This document shows positions 1 through 7,510 of a stretch of DNA of 45,791 nucleotides, piece by piece (position 1 is the first letter of the stretch; each line of letters begins with the position of its first letter). Under the pieces are notes generated by a model, which worked only from the letters and a program-made list of their open reading frames with translations, did not search any database and had not been told where the DNA came from. Made by a program: the position numbers and the translations under genes. The DNA comes from Alphaproteobacteria bacterium (GTDB lineage: Bacteria; Pseudomonadota; Alphaproteobacteria; SP197), in the NCBI GenBank assembly GCA_016869675.1, contig VGDP01000007.1, positions 68,286-114,076 of the forward strand, given 5' to 3'.

Positions 1-1
1 G

Positions 2-373
2 TACACGGGCCGGGTGCACGCGTGCTCGCGCCTGCCGGCGATGATGCACGTGGCGCGCGAGCTGACCGGCGGCCAGATCTGCGTGACGCCGGATTCGGCC
101 GCCTTCGACGATCCGGAGATCAAGGACTGGCTGGCCAAGTACTACAACGTCAACGATTTCTGGGCCGCCGAGGACCGCCGCAAGCTGCTGGCCTTCGCGC
201 GCGACCTCGTGAATTCGGACCGCGCCGGCCACATGGTGACGTTCGAGCTGTTTGCCCAGTCGCCGCCGTACGCGCACCTGAACGCGGTCTACATGAACTT
301 CGACTTCAAGCCCGCCATGACCCTGGTCAAGAAGGCCGCGGGCCTGAGCGACCGGGTGATGGAGCAGGGCTAG
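2..373 (+). CDS. HpaB-family flavin-dependent monooxygenase, C-terminal part
   Basis: This is the C-terminal ~123 residues of a protein that begins before the window; the frame is open from base 2 to the TAG at 371-373. The segments SRLPAMMHVARELTGGQI, LLAFARDLVNSDRAGH and LFAQSPPYAHLNAVYMNFDF match the C-terminal helical domain of the 4-hydroxyphenylacetate 3-monooxygenase oxygenase component family (HpaB). Members hydroxylate phenolic substrates using reduced FAD supplied by a separate reductase. The active-site domain is outside the window, so the substrate cannot be named. A RidA-like gene follows 108 nt downstream on the same strand. I am sure of the family and unsure of the reaction. 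Confidence 0.85.
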   Translation, partial: YTGRVHACSRLPAMMHVARELTGGQICVTPDSAAFDDPEIKDWLAKYYNVNDFWAAEDRRKLLAFARDLVNSDRAGHMVTFELFAQSPPYAHLNAVYMNFDFKPAMTLVKKAAGLSDRVMEQG

Positions 374-412
374 GACGGTCCGGACGACCGGCGCGGCATC
401 TTGACCCGACGT

Positions 413-435
413 GGCGGAACCGGGATGGTTCCGCC
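413..435. terminator. 9-bp hairpin after the monooxygenase gene
   Basis: GGCGGAACC (413-421) and GGTTCCGCC (427-435) form a perfect 9-bp stem with a 5-nt loop, 40 nt after the stop of the monooxygenase gene and 47 nt before the ridA-like start. No T-run follows, so this is only a candidate terminator or a processing or attenuation hairpin. Confidence 0.35.
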
Positions 436-481
436 GTCGCGCGGTCTAGCCTGACGAGACGACGAGGGGGAGAGCAACGGC

Positions 482-898
482 ATGGCGCACCAGCGGTTCC
501 GCAAGTTCAACACCAAGCAGACTTACCCGGAACAGAAGCTCGACAACGACCTGTGCATGGCGGTGCGCGCCGGCAACCAGGTGTTCCTGCGCGGCCAGGT
601 GGGCCAGTCGCTGGACGGCCAGATGGTCGGCATCGGAGACCCCGCGGCGCAGGCCGACCAGGCCATGCGCAACGTCAAGCAGCTTCTGGAGGAGGCGGGC
701 TCGAAGCTCGAGCACATTTGCAAGATCACGGTCTACATCACCGACCGCGCCTACCGCGAGCCGGTCTACCAGACCATCGGCAAGTGGCTGAAAGGCGTCT
801 ATCCCTGCTCGACCGGGCTGATCGTGAACGGGCTCGCGCGGCCCGAGTGGGTGATGGAGATCGATGTCGCCGCCGTGATCCCCGACGACGAGCTCTGA
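482..898 (+). CDS. RidA (YjgF/YER057c/UK114) family protein
   Basis: The protein has 138 residues. The start ATG at 482 follows a purine-rich ribosome site (GAGGGGGAGAG) about 8 nt upstream. The body has the family's features: the segment VFLRGQVGQSLDG, the ADQAMRNVKQLLEEAG helix and the C-terminal strand WVMEIDVAAVIP. Canonical RidA deaminates reactive enamine or imine intermediates using a conserved Arg in a P-A-R-T/S segment. Here the equivalent segment reads YPCSTGLIV, so that Arg appears to be replaced by Ser. The protein is therefore probably a RidA subgroup with another ligand or role. The DUF1028 gene starts 2 nt after its stop, so the two are likely co-transcribed. Confidence 0.9.
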   Translation: MAHQRFRKFNTKQTYPEQKLDNDLCMAVRAGNQVFLRGQVGQSLDGQMVGIGDPAAQADQAMRNVKQLLEEAGSKLEHICKITVYITDRAYREPVYQTIGKWLKGVYPCSTGLIVNGLARPEWVMEIDVAAVIPDDEL

Positions 899-900
899 CC

Positions 901-1581
901 ATGACCTTCTCGATCACCGCGCGCTGCGCGCGCACCGGCATGTTCGGCATCGCGATCACCACGTCGAGCATCTGCGTGGCGGCGCGCTGCGTGTGGGCGC
1001 GCGCCCATGTGGGTGCGGTGGCGACCCAGAACATCACCGATCCACGGCTGGGCTCGCTCGGGCTCGACCTCATGGCGCGCGGCCATGGCGCGGGCGCGGT
1101 GATCGAGCAATTGGTCAAGGCCGGACCCTACCCGGAGTACCGCCAGATCGCCGTGGTCGATTCATGGGGCGACGTGGCGCACTACAGCGGCGCCAGGACG
1201 CTGGGCACCCACCGTGTCCACACCGGCCCCGGTTGCGTCGCCGCCGGCAACATCTTGAAGACCGACCGCGTGCCGGTCGCGATGGTCGAGGGCTACCTGG
1301 CGGCGCCGGCCGAAGCGCACCTGGCCGAGCGGCTGTTGCAGGGGCTCGAGGCCGGGCTCGCCGCCGGCGGCGAGGTCGGCCCGGTCCATTCGGCGGGTGT
1401 CCATGTGGTGGACCGCCACCCCTGGCCGGTCGCCGACCTGCGCGTGGACTGGCACGAGACGCCGGTGGCCAAACTCCGCCGCGTATGGACGCTGTACGAG
1501 CCGCAGATGGCGCAGTACATGACCCGCGCGATCGACCCCCGCTCCGCTCCCGCCTACGGCGTGCCGGGAGAAGCGCGGTAA
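901..1581 (+). CDS. DUF1028 family protein (putative Ntn-hydrolase fold)
   Basis: The protein has 226 residues and its ATG lies 2 nt after the TGA of the ridA-like gene. The N-terminus (MTFSITARCARTGMFGIAI, then WARAHVGAVATQN) and the central VHTGPGCVAAGNIL and MVEGYLA segments are characteristic of DUF1028. Relatives are predicted to have an Ntn-hydrolase fold, but no reaction is established. Pairing with a RidA-like gene and an oxygenase suggests a small catabolic or clean-up operon; that is inference. No signal peptide is visible. The next gene lies on the other strand and its stop is 55 nt away. Confidence 0.85.
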   Translation: MTFSITARCARTGMFGIAITTSSICVAARCVWARAHVGAVATQNITDPRLGSLGLDLMARGHGAGAVIEQLVKAGPYPEYRQIAVVDSWGDVAHYSGARTLGTHRVHTGPGCVAAGNILKTDRVPVAMVEGYLAAPAEAHLAERLLQGLEAGLAAGGEVGPVHSAGVHVVDRHPWPVADLRVDWHETPVAKLRRVWTLYEPQMAQYMTRAIDPRSAPAYGVPGEAR

Positions 1582-1636
1582 GCAGCGAACGCCTGTTCGC
1601 CCACCGGCGCCCAGGCTCGTCGAGTTGCGACTGGCA

Positions 1637-1909
1637 TTAGCGCGAATCGCGGGCGCGGCGAACGATGTCGACCGCTTCGCTCGGCGTGCTCAGGCCCAAC
1701 GCCCGTACCGCCGCCAGAACCTCCGCCGGCGTGAGACGGCCGGATTCAGCCGTCGCATTCTCGAGAATGGCCATCAGTTCGCCTTGCAGGGATCGGTGGT
1801 TGCGCTCGGCGCGGGCCCTGAGCCGTGCCGCGACATCGTCGGGCACGTTCTTGATCGACAGGGAAATCGGAATCGTTCTGGCTCCAATCTGGCGCCATTT
1901 TGGCACCAA
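1637..1909 (-). CDS. FitA/VapB-type ribbon-helix-helix antitoxin, orphan
   Basis: This is up to 90 residues. The core LSIKNVPDDVAARLRARAE followed by NHRSLQGELMAILENA is a typical FitA-like ribbon-helix-helix antitoxin, which binds its own promoter and neutralises a PIN-domain (VapC) toxin. The start is uncertain. There is no in-frame ATG before the conserved core; TTG at 1909 or GTG at 1906 would serve, and the codon where relatives begin reads ATT. The cognate toxin would follow the antitoxin stop, but only 55 nt remain before the DUF1028 gene and they encode nothing VapC-like. It is therefore a solitary antitoxin or a relic. A perfect palindrome overlaps the start region. Confidence 0.75.
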   Translation of the reverse strand: MVPKWRQIGARTIPISLSIKNVPDDVAARLRARAERNHRSLQGELMAILENATAESGRLTPAEVLAAVRALGLSTPSEAVDIVRRARDSR

Positions 1910-1914
1910 AATGG
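1895..1914. promoter_or_regulatory. Palindrome at the antitoxin start, candidate operator
   Basis: CCATTTTG (1895-1902) and CAAAATGG (1907-1914) are perfect inverted repeats separated by GCAC. The AT-rich arms stand out in this GC-rich sequence and lie over the start of the ribbon-helix-helix antitoxin gene. That is where autoregulatory operators of such antitoxins usually lie. The function is inferred from position and symmetry. Confidence 0.45.
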
Positions 1915-1954
1915 AACCACTTCAACACCGGCATCACTGTGTGGGCGAAGAGGG

Positions 1955-1979
1955 AGGGGCGGGTCCGGGACCCGCCCCT
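1955..1979. repeat. REP-like extragenic palindrome
   Basis: AGGGGCGGGTCC (1955-1966) and GGACCCGCCCCT (1968-1979) are perfect 12-bp inverted arms around one central G. It lies between the antitoxin gene and the convergent-side end of the binding-protein gene. GC-rich palindromes of the type AGGGGCGGGT...ACCCGCCCCT recur between genes in many GC-rich proteobacteria. Only one copy is in this window, so its repetitive nature is inferred. It could also terminate transcription of the binding-protein gene, which ends 26 nt away. Confidence 0.5.
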
Positions 1980-2004
1980 ACAATCGAATCAGCCTTGTCC
2001 AGGC

Positions 2005-3123
2005 CTACGAACCCGCCTGGACCTCGGTGATGATCTTCATCATCGAATCGAAGTCCTGGCCGCCGCCCGACAGGATGCTGCGCGAGATCATCTCGTCGGG
2101 GTTGCTGATGCCGAGTTCGGCGAGCCGCTCGGGGCTGACCAGCGCAAACGACTTGTGGTTGCCGTGGCCGTAGCCGTACTCGTCGATCAGGTAGCGGCCC
2201 GCCTCGGGATCGAGGAACGCGTCGATGAAGTCGTAGACCAGGGCTTCATCGGCGGAACCCTTGGTACAATGGACCAGGCCGCACACCCAGGTGATGACGC
2301 CTTCCTTGGGGTTGGCGAGCTGGACGGGGATGCCCTGCTTCTTGAGCGTCGCCGAGGTCTCGTTCCAGCAGCTCGCCACGAGAATCTCGCCGCTGGCCAT
2401 GGCGTTGGCCAGGTCGGTCGCCGATTCCCAGTAGAAGCGGACGATCTTCTTCTGCTCGAGCAACGCCGCCTTCACTCGCTGCAGGTCGTCCGGGGTCATG
2501 GCCGTGACGTCCTTGACGCCGATCGCCAGGGCAACGCCGCGGAAGTTGTCCTCGGTCTCGTCGACCGAGATCTTGCCGGCGTACTTCGGGTCGATGATCG
2601 CGGTCCAGCTCTCGGTCTCGGGCGTGATGTCGACCAGGTCGCTGCGGTAGCAGAACGACGTGTTGCCCCAGTCGAACGGCACGAGGACGACATCGTTGCC
2701 GTCGGGGGAGACCACGCCGGGCATGGTCTGGAGCGTCGGCCACACGTCGGCCCAGTTGCTCAGGCGCGCGGTGTCGATCGGCTTGAGGAACCCGGCGTCG
2801 CGCCACTTCCACGCCTGGGACGCGCAGGGGTGCACCAAGTCGGCGGCGAAGCCGGCGTTGATTTTGTTGAACGCCTCGTCCTGGCCGGCGAAGAAGGCGA
2901 AATCGGGCGATTCGCCGTGCTTGGCAAGATAGGCGGGGTGGAATTCCGGCAGTTCGTAGCCGCTCCACTCGAACACGACGGGCTTGCCGTCGGCGCGGGC
3001 GCCCCGGTGACCCATGGGCATGGCGGCGAGCGCCAGGCCGGCGGCAGGCAGCCAGCGCGTCACGTCGCGCCGGCTGAAGCCGACGTGGCGCAGCACGTCC
3101 TGCATGATACGTGGGTTCTTCAT
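2005..3123 (-). CDS. PotD/PotF-like ABC transporter substrate-binding protein (orphan)
   Basis: The protein has 372 residues. A twin-arginine-type N-terminus (SRRDVTRW, then a hydrophobic stretch ending ...GARA) indicates export to the periplasm. The mature part has the extracellular binding-protein features of the spermidine/putrescine family: LVHPCASQAWKW, VVLVPFDWGNTSFCYRSD, ASGEILVASCWNET, and a C-terminal GYGHGNHKSF. ATG 3123 is preceded by GGGAGGTCGAGGACC. No permease or ATPase gene is adjacent; the upstream neighbour is the M24 gene 93 nt away. It is closely similar to the protein at 14953-16062 and less so to that at 21352-22491. It probably uses the transporter at 22.5-25.2 kb or one outside the window. 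The ligand is unknown. Confidence 0.88.
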   Translation of the reverse strand: MKNPRIMQDVLRHVGFSRRDVTRWLPAAGLALAAMPMGHRGARADGKPVVFEWSGYELPEFHPAYLAKHGESPDFAFFAGQDEAFNKINAGFAADLVHPCASQAWKWRDAGFLKPIDTARLSNWADVWPTLQTMPGVVSPDGNDVVLVPFDWGNTSFCYRSDLVDITPETESWTAIIDPKYAGKISVDETEDNFRGVALAIGVKDVTAMTPDDLQRVKAALLEQKKIVRFYWESATDLANAMASGEILVASCWNETSATLKKQGIPVQLANPKEGVITWVCGLVHCTKGSADEALVYDFIDAFLDPEAGRYLIDEYGYGHGNHKSFALVSPERLAELGISNPDEMISRSILSGGGQDFDSMMKIITEVQAGS

Positions 3124-3135
3124 GGTCCTCGACCT

Positions 3136-3208
3136 CCCAGTTGTTGTCGGCGCGGCGCGGTGCCCGCCAACGTCATTGTCCGCCCGGCCGGGGCGCCGCG
3201 CAACTGGG
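3136..3208 (-). promoter_or_regulatory. Long inverted repeat overlapping the binding-protein ribosome site
   Basis: CCCAGTTG (3136-3143) pairs with CAACTGGG (3201-3208), and CGCGGCGC (3151-3158) pairs with GCGCCGCG (3193-3200). This gives a bulged hairpin in the 93-nt gap between the M24 stop and the binding-protein start. On the minus strand the 3' arm runs into the GGGAGG in front of the binding-protein start. It may act as an intercistronic processing structure or hide the ribosome site. Function is inferred. Confidence 0.35.
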
Positions 3209-3216
3209 CAGCGTGG

Positions 3217-4467
3217 TCACGAAACGGCGATCAGCTCCAACGGCGTCTTGCCCATGAAGCGCGTGCCGCTGCGCGTGTAGACGCACGTGTCGATGAGCGC
3301 GGTGTTGTAGAGGCTCTCGAAGTTGGTGACCATGTTGTCCTCGAACACCCGGTCGAGGTACTTGGTGTCGTGGGCGTGGAAGTAGAACTCGCCCACCCAA
3401 TCGGGCGGCAGGCTGAGCCCGAGCTCGTAGCCGAGCGCCCAGCCCGGCTGGTCCCACAGCCCGACGCCTTCGTAGTAGCGGCGGAGCACCGTGTTGACCT
3501 GGGCGACGGTCATGCCCGAACGCACCTCGCGCTCGATCACCGGGAAGACGCCGGCGGCCTTGCGGTACTGCTCGACCATCGCCTTGGTCGGCTCGCCCAG
3601 ATAGAACGCGCGCAGCAGGTTGCCGTGGTAGCGGTTGTAGACGCCGCACAGGTCGGCGGTCAGCACCTCGCCCTTCTGGATCACCTTGCGCCCGGCCATG
3701 GCGTGCCCGGCCGAAACCGTGCGTCCGTCGCGCACCGGCACCGCGTTGAAGATCGGGATCAGCGCCGGGAACTCGCCGCCCGCCGCCATCATGGCGCGCG
3801 TCACCTCGCCGAACAGCTCGAGCTCGGTGATGCCGGGGCGCAGGTTCTTGCGGATCGTTTCGTGACCGATGTCGGCGATCGCCATCGCCCGTTCGATGCA
3901 AGCGATCTCGGCCGGCGACTTGGACCGGCGCGCCCGGCGCACCAGCGTCGAGCCGTCGACCACGCGGGCGCCGGCGGCCAGGAAGGCGCCCTCCAGCATG
4001 CGGCTGACCGCCGGGTTGGGCACGTAGCTCCACTGCTCCATGGCGAGCGTGCCACGGAACCAGCCCTTGGCGCGCAGCTCGTCGACGATGAACGGGATGG
4101 CGACCTCGGCCTCGCGCGAGGGGAAGAAGCGGTTGTCGGTGGACACCGACGTCTTGGCCAGCACCGGCAGCTCGGTCGGGTTGTCGAAGTGGATGAACTC
4201 GTCCGAGTCGACGTGGATCACCGTGCCGTAGAGCTGCGGGTAGCGCATCGGGCTGTTCGCCTTGTACCAAGAGGCGAAGAAGCCGTGCAGCCAGCACACG
4301 TGATCGGGCGTGGTGACGTAGAGGACGTCGATCCTGGCCTCGGCCATCAGGGCGCGCACGCGGCGGATGCGCGCCATGTATTCGTCCCGGCTGAAGGCCA
4401 AGTCGGTCTCGGTCAGGCCCTCGAAGGCGCCGGGCGTCAGGCCGTGGTACTTGGTCAGGTCGTTCAT
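3217..4467 (-). CDS. M24-family hydrolase, DoeA/creatinase-like
   Basis: The protein has 416 residues. ATG 4467 has GAGGA upstream. It has the creatinase N-terminal domain (RIRRVRALMAEARIDVLYVT, TPDHVCWLHGF) and the pita-bread catalytic domain (KSPAEIACIERAMAIAD, AGGEFPALIPIFNAV, LTADLCGVYNRYHGNLLRAF). The usual dinuclear-metal ligands of Xaa-Pro aminopeptidases are partly lost: the second Asp is replaced in YHGNLLRAF, and the metal His lies in GYELGLSLPPDW where Tyr stands instead. GY.IGLS.PPDW is also how the ectoine hydrolase (DoeA) branch reads, from memory. So it is probably a C-N hydrolase of a small molecule and not a peptidase. An SDR lies upstream and a polyamine-type binding protein downstream, likely in one operon for an imported amino compound. 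Substrate not determined. Confidence 0.82.
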   Translation of the reverse strand: MNDLTKYHGLTPGAFEGLTETDLAFSRDEYMARIRRVRALMAEARIDVLYVTTPDHVCWLHGFFASWYKANSPMRYPQLYGTVIHVDSDEFIHFDNPTELPVLAKTSVSTDNRFFPSREAEVAIPFIVDELRAKGWFRGTLAMEQWSYVPNPAVSRMLEGAFLAAGARVVDGSTLVRRARRSKSPAEIACIERAMAIADIGHETIRKNLRPGITELELFGEVTRAMMAAGGEFPALIPIFNAVPVRDGRTVSAGHAMAGRKVIQKGEVLTADLCGVYNRYHGNLLRAFYLGEPTKAMVEQYRKAAGVFPVIEREVRSGMTVAQVNTVLRRYYEGVGLWDQPGWALGYELGLSLPPDWVGEFYFHAHDTKYLDRVFEDNMVTNFESLYNTALIDTCVYTRSGTRFMGKTPLELIAVS

Positions 4468-4493
4468 GGCTGGTCCTCGGTGATCGCGTGTTT

Positions 4494-5282
4494 TCAGAAC
4501 AGGTGCTGGCCGCCCGTGATCATGATCTCGGTGCCCGTGACATAGCGGGCGTCGCCCGAGCACAGGTAGTAGATCGTGCCCGCCACCTCGTCGGGCACGC
4601 CGAGGCGCGCCAGCGGAATACGCGGCACCAGCACCTCGGTTTCCGGCGACAGCATGGCGGTCTCGATCTCGCCCGGCGCCACCGCGTTGACGCGCACACC
4701 CAGGTGGGCGAACTCCGCCGCCATTTCCCGCGTGAGCGACGACAGTGCCGCCTTGGACGTGGAATAGGCGCTGCCCGCGAACGGATGAATCAGGTGCCCG
4801 GCGATCGAGGTGACGTTGACGATCGTGCCCTGGCCCTTGTGCAGCGCCGCGGCGAAGCCGCGCGCGAGCGCCAGCGGCGTGAAGAAGTTGAGCTCGAACA
4901 CGCGGCGCCAATCGGCCAGGTCGCCGTTGAGGCAGCCCAGCCGTTCGCGCGTCACCGATTTCGGCGACACGCCGGCGTTGTTGACCAGGGCGTGCAACGG
5001 CCGGCCCGCCAGCGCCTGGTTGCCGCGTTCGACCAGGAGCGCGACCCCGGTCGGATCGGCGAGATCGGCGGCGATGTGGGCGTGGCGCGACTGCGGCACC
5101 CGGCATTCGGGCGGCACGTCGTCGCGCGAGCAGCTGATGACGCGCCAGCCTTCGCGCACGAAGCGCTGCACCGTGGCGTGGCCGATGCCCCGGCTGGCGC
5201 CGGTCAGCAGCACGGTGCGCTCCTCCGCCACCGGCGCGGCGCGTTCGTGCACGGGGCACACGGCGGGCGGCTTATCCGCCAC
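4494..5282 (-). CDS. SDR-family oxidoreductase
   Basis: The protein has 262 residues from GTG 5282, a start that overlaps the end of the HD-GYP gene by 11 nt; internal GTG codons a few residues on are alternatives. It is a classical short-chain dehydrogenase/reductase. It has the NAD(P)-binding TGASRGIG (about 27-34), NNAG (101-104), the Ser of VNVTS (about 159), the catalytic Tyr173 and Lys177 of YSTSK, and a C-terminal YVTGTEIMITGGQ. It oxidises or reduces an alcohol or ketone that the sequence does not reveal. The M24 gene begins 26 nt downstream, so the two probably act together. Confidence 0.85.
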   Translation of the reverse strand: MADKPPAVCPVHERAAPVAEERTVLLTGASRGIGHATVQRFVREGWRVISCSRDDVPPECRVPQSRHAHIAADLADPTGVALLVERGNQALAGRPLHALVNNAGVSPKSVTRERLGCLNGDLADWRRVFELNFFTPLALARGFAAALHKGQGTIVNVTSIAGHLIHPFAGSAYSTSKAALSSLTREMAAEFAHLGVRVNAVAPGEIETAMLSPETEVLVPRIPLARLGVPDEVAGTIYYLCSGDARYVTGTEIMITGGQHLF

Positions 5283-7479
5283 GACCGGTCGCCTTGGCCA
5301 GGACGCGGCCGTGGTCGACCTCGTCGATCTGTTCGGAGCGCAGGAACCGCGTGGCGTAGTCGCGGTAGACGCCACTTTCCACGAACAGGGCGAACAGGTC
5401 CGGGTCGATGTGATCCGCGTCGCGCATACGCGTCATGATCGCCATGGATTCCGACAGGGTCTTGGCCTTCTTGTAGGGACGGTCGCCGGCGGTCAGGGCC
5501 TCGAAGATGTCGGCGATGGCCATGATGCGCGCCGGGATCGACATCTGCTCGCGGCGCAGGCCGCGCGGAAACCCGGTGCCGTCCATCTTCTCGTGGTGGC
5601 CGCCGGCGTACTCGGGCACCCGGCGCAGGCCGCGCGGGAACGGCAGCTGCTCCAGCATCTGGATCGTCAAGGTAATGTGCTCGTTCATGACGTGGCGTTC
5701 CTCGGCGGTCAGCGTGCCGCGGCTGATCGAGAGGTTGTAGACCTCCTCCTCGCTCAGGAGCTCGCGCTCGATGCCGTCGGGCCCGCGCCAGCGTTCGGCC
5801 GCGATGCGCTTGATCCGCTCGACCTTCGCGGGGTCGAGGAACTCGCCGCCGATGTTGGCCTCGCGCAGGAACGCGCGGTCCTCGTCGAGCTGGACGAGGC
5901 GCGCCTCGAACGCGGTGGTCTGCGCCGACGGATCGGCGCCGTCCTCGGCCAGGCCGCGCAGGTAGGCGATCTCGGCTTCGCGCTTGAGCACCTCGAAGCG
6001 CACATCGACGGTCTGGATGCGGTCGTAGATTGTCTCCAGTTTGGTCGACTTGTCGACGATGTACTCGGGCGTGGTGATCTTGCCGCAATCGTGCAGCCAG
6101 CCGGCCACGTGCAGCTCGAAGCGCTCGTCGGGCGTCAGATCGAAACTCCGGAACGGGCCGCTCTCGGCGCGGCACGCGGCCTCGGCAATCATCTCGGTTA
6201 ACGCGGGAACGCGGGCGCAGTGGCCGCCCGTGTAGGGCGATTTCTGGTCGATCGCCGTGGCGATCAGCTTGATCAGCGCCTCGAACAGGCGGCGCTGGGC
6301 ATCGAGCAGCAGCTTGTTGTCGACCGTCACCGCCGCCTGGGACGCGAGCGATTTGATCATGCGCTGGTGGCGTGAGTCGAACGGCACGACTTGGCCGGCC
6401 GCGCGGTCGCGCGCGTTGATGAGCTGCAGGACGCCGATCACCTCGTCGCCCTTGTTGCGCATGGGAATGGTCAGGAACGACGTGGACCGGTAGCCGTTCA
6501 TGGCGTCGAACCGGCGCGTGCCCGAGAAGTCGAATCCGGCGGCGTTGTAGGCGTCGGGGATGTTAACGGATTCGCCGGTGATCGCCGCGTAGGTCGCGAT
6601 GTTGCCGAAGTTTGGCGCGCCCGTGCCGGGATCGTAGAGCGCGATGGGCGGGAACGCGATCGACTCGCCGGTGGTGCCGCCGAGCGCCACGCCGAGCGTA
6701 TCGTTGCGCACGATGGCGAATTCGAGCTGCTGGCGCGGGCGCCGGCGATCGCGGGGTCCACGCCGCTGGGCGACGCGCCGCTCGGCCATGCCCTCCGGCG
6801 CGGTCGCCGCCGCGACGCGCCGGTCGCGGTGCCGACGCGCGCCACCGGTCCGCCGGTCGATCGGGCCGTCGGGCCGGTTCTCCGCCGCGGCCTCGCGCAC
6901 CAGATAGATGGTGCCGCCGTCGGCGTTGGCGATGGCCTTGGCCTCGAGCAGGATCATCTCGAGCAGGCCGCCCAGGTCCTTCTCGGCGGACAGGGCGATG
7001 CCGATGGTGGCCAGGCGCTGCATGCGCCGTTCGTCCTCGCGCGCGTCCGAGATGTCGGCCAGGGCCGTCAACCGCCCACCGTCGGCCAGCCGCTGCTCCT
7101 GGACGCGGAAGACGCGACCATCGGCGCGCGCGATCTCCCACGTCGCCACGGCCTGGCCCAGCCGCCCGGCGAGGGACCGCGCCCAGTCCGCGGCCGCCTG
7201 CCCGGCCAGGTCCACCGCGCCCGAAGCCCCGAGCGCGTCCAGGAGCGCCTCGAAGGCCTCGCCGGGGCGAGCCTCCACGGGCGCCAACGCGCGCTCGGCG
7301 GCCGGGTTGGCCGCCACCAGCCGGTCCGCGGCATCGCACACCAGGAGTCCGAACGGCGCCGGCGCGAACCAGTGTTCGCCCACGGACGCGGCCCGTTCGC
7401 CGATCATGCCGTCCTTGTTCACCGTCGCCTTGCGCCGCGTGCGGTCGTCAGCCATGCCAACGGCGATGATCGCATACAT
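5272..7479 (-). CDS. PAS/GAF sensor with HD-GYP phosphodiesterase domain
   Basis: The protein has up to 735 residues. ATG codons at 7455 and 7407 are alternative starts, and the last has AAGGA just before it. Order: a PAS-like N-terminal sensor (FGLLVCDAADRLVAANPAAE), a GAF domain (about 160-390) and an HD-GYP domain. The HD is in LHDCGKI (about 461); the GYP-loop equivalent is HHEKMDGTGFPRG (about 623), so Tyr is Phe. Such proteins hydrolyse cyclic di-GMP in the cytoplasm. Two oddities: an Arg-rich low-complexity insert of ~55 residues (about 195-250) splits the GAF domain, and ~160 residues separate HD from HHE. No membrane segment is visible, so the sensor is probably soluble. The GAF ligand is unknown. 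Confidence 0.85.
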   Translation of the reverse strand: MYAIIAVGMADDRTRRKATVNKDGMIGERAASVGEHWFAPAPFGLLVCDAADRLVAANPAAERALAPVEARPGEAFEALLDALGASGAVDLAGQAAADWARSLAGRLGQAVATWEIARADGRVFRVQEQRLADGGRLTALADISDAREDERRMQRLATIGIALSAEKDLGGLLEMILLEAKAIANADGGTIYLVREAAAENRPDGPIDRRTGGARRHRDRRVAAATAPEGMAERRVAQRRGPRDRRRPRQQLEFAIVRNDTLGVALGGTTGESIAFPPIALYDPGTGAPNFGNIATYAAITGESVNIPDAYNAAGFDFSGTRRFDAMNGYRSTSFLTIPMRNKGDEVIGVLQLINARDRAAGQVVPFDSRHQRMIKSLASQAAVTVDNKLLLDAQRRLFEALIKLIATAIDQKSPYTGGHCARVPALTEMIAEAACRAESGPFRSFDLTPDERFELHVAGWLHDCGKITTPEYIVDKSTKLETIYDRIQTVDVRFEVLKREAEIAYLRGLAEDGADPSAQTTAFEARLVQLDEDRAFLREANIGGEFLDPAKVERIKRIAAERWRGPDGIERELLSEEEVYNLSISRGTLTAEERHVMNEHITLTIQMLEQLPFPRGLRRVPEYAGGHHEKMDGTGFPRGLRREQMSIPARIMAIADIFEALTAGDRPYKKAKTLSESMAIMTRMRDADHIDPDLFALFVESGVYRDYATRFLRSEQIDEVDHGRVLAKATGRGG

Positions 7480-7510
7480 TCGGGCCCCGGCGAAGCCCGG
7501 GCAGCCACGA

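Noticed and set aside
36-1581. A 519-codon frame joining the first genes into one protein
   Set aside because: Only its last 226 codons match a family (DUF1028); the earlier part is out of frame with the oxygenase and RidA-like genes.
1900-4545. An 881-codon plus-strand open frame
   Set aside because: It runs antisense to the binding-protein and M24 genes, both of which have clear family motifs and ribosome sites.
3217-5259. A single 680-codon minus-strand frame suggesting an SDR-M24 fusion
   Set aside because: The upstream part is the wrong frame of the SDR gene. The M24 protein begins at ATG 4467 behind a GAGGA site.
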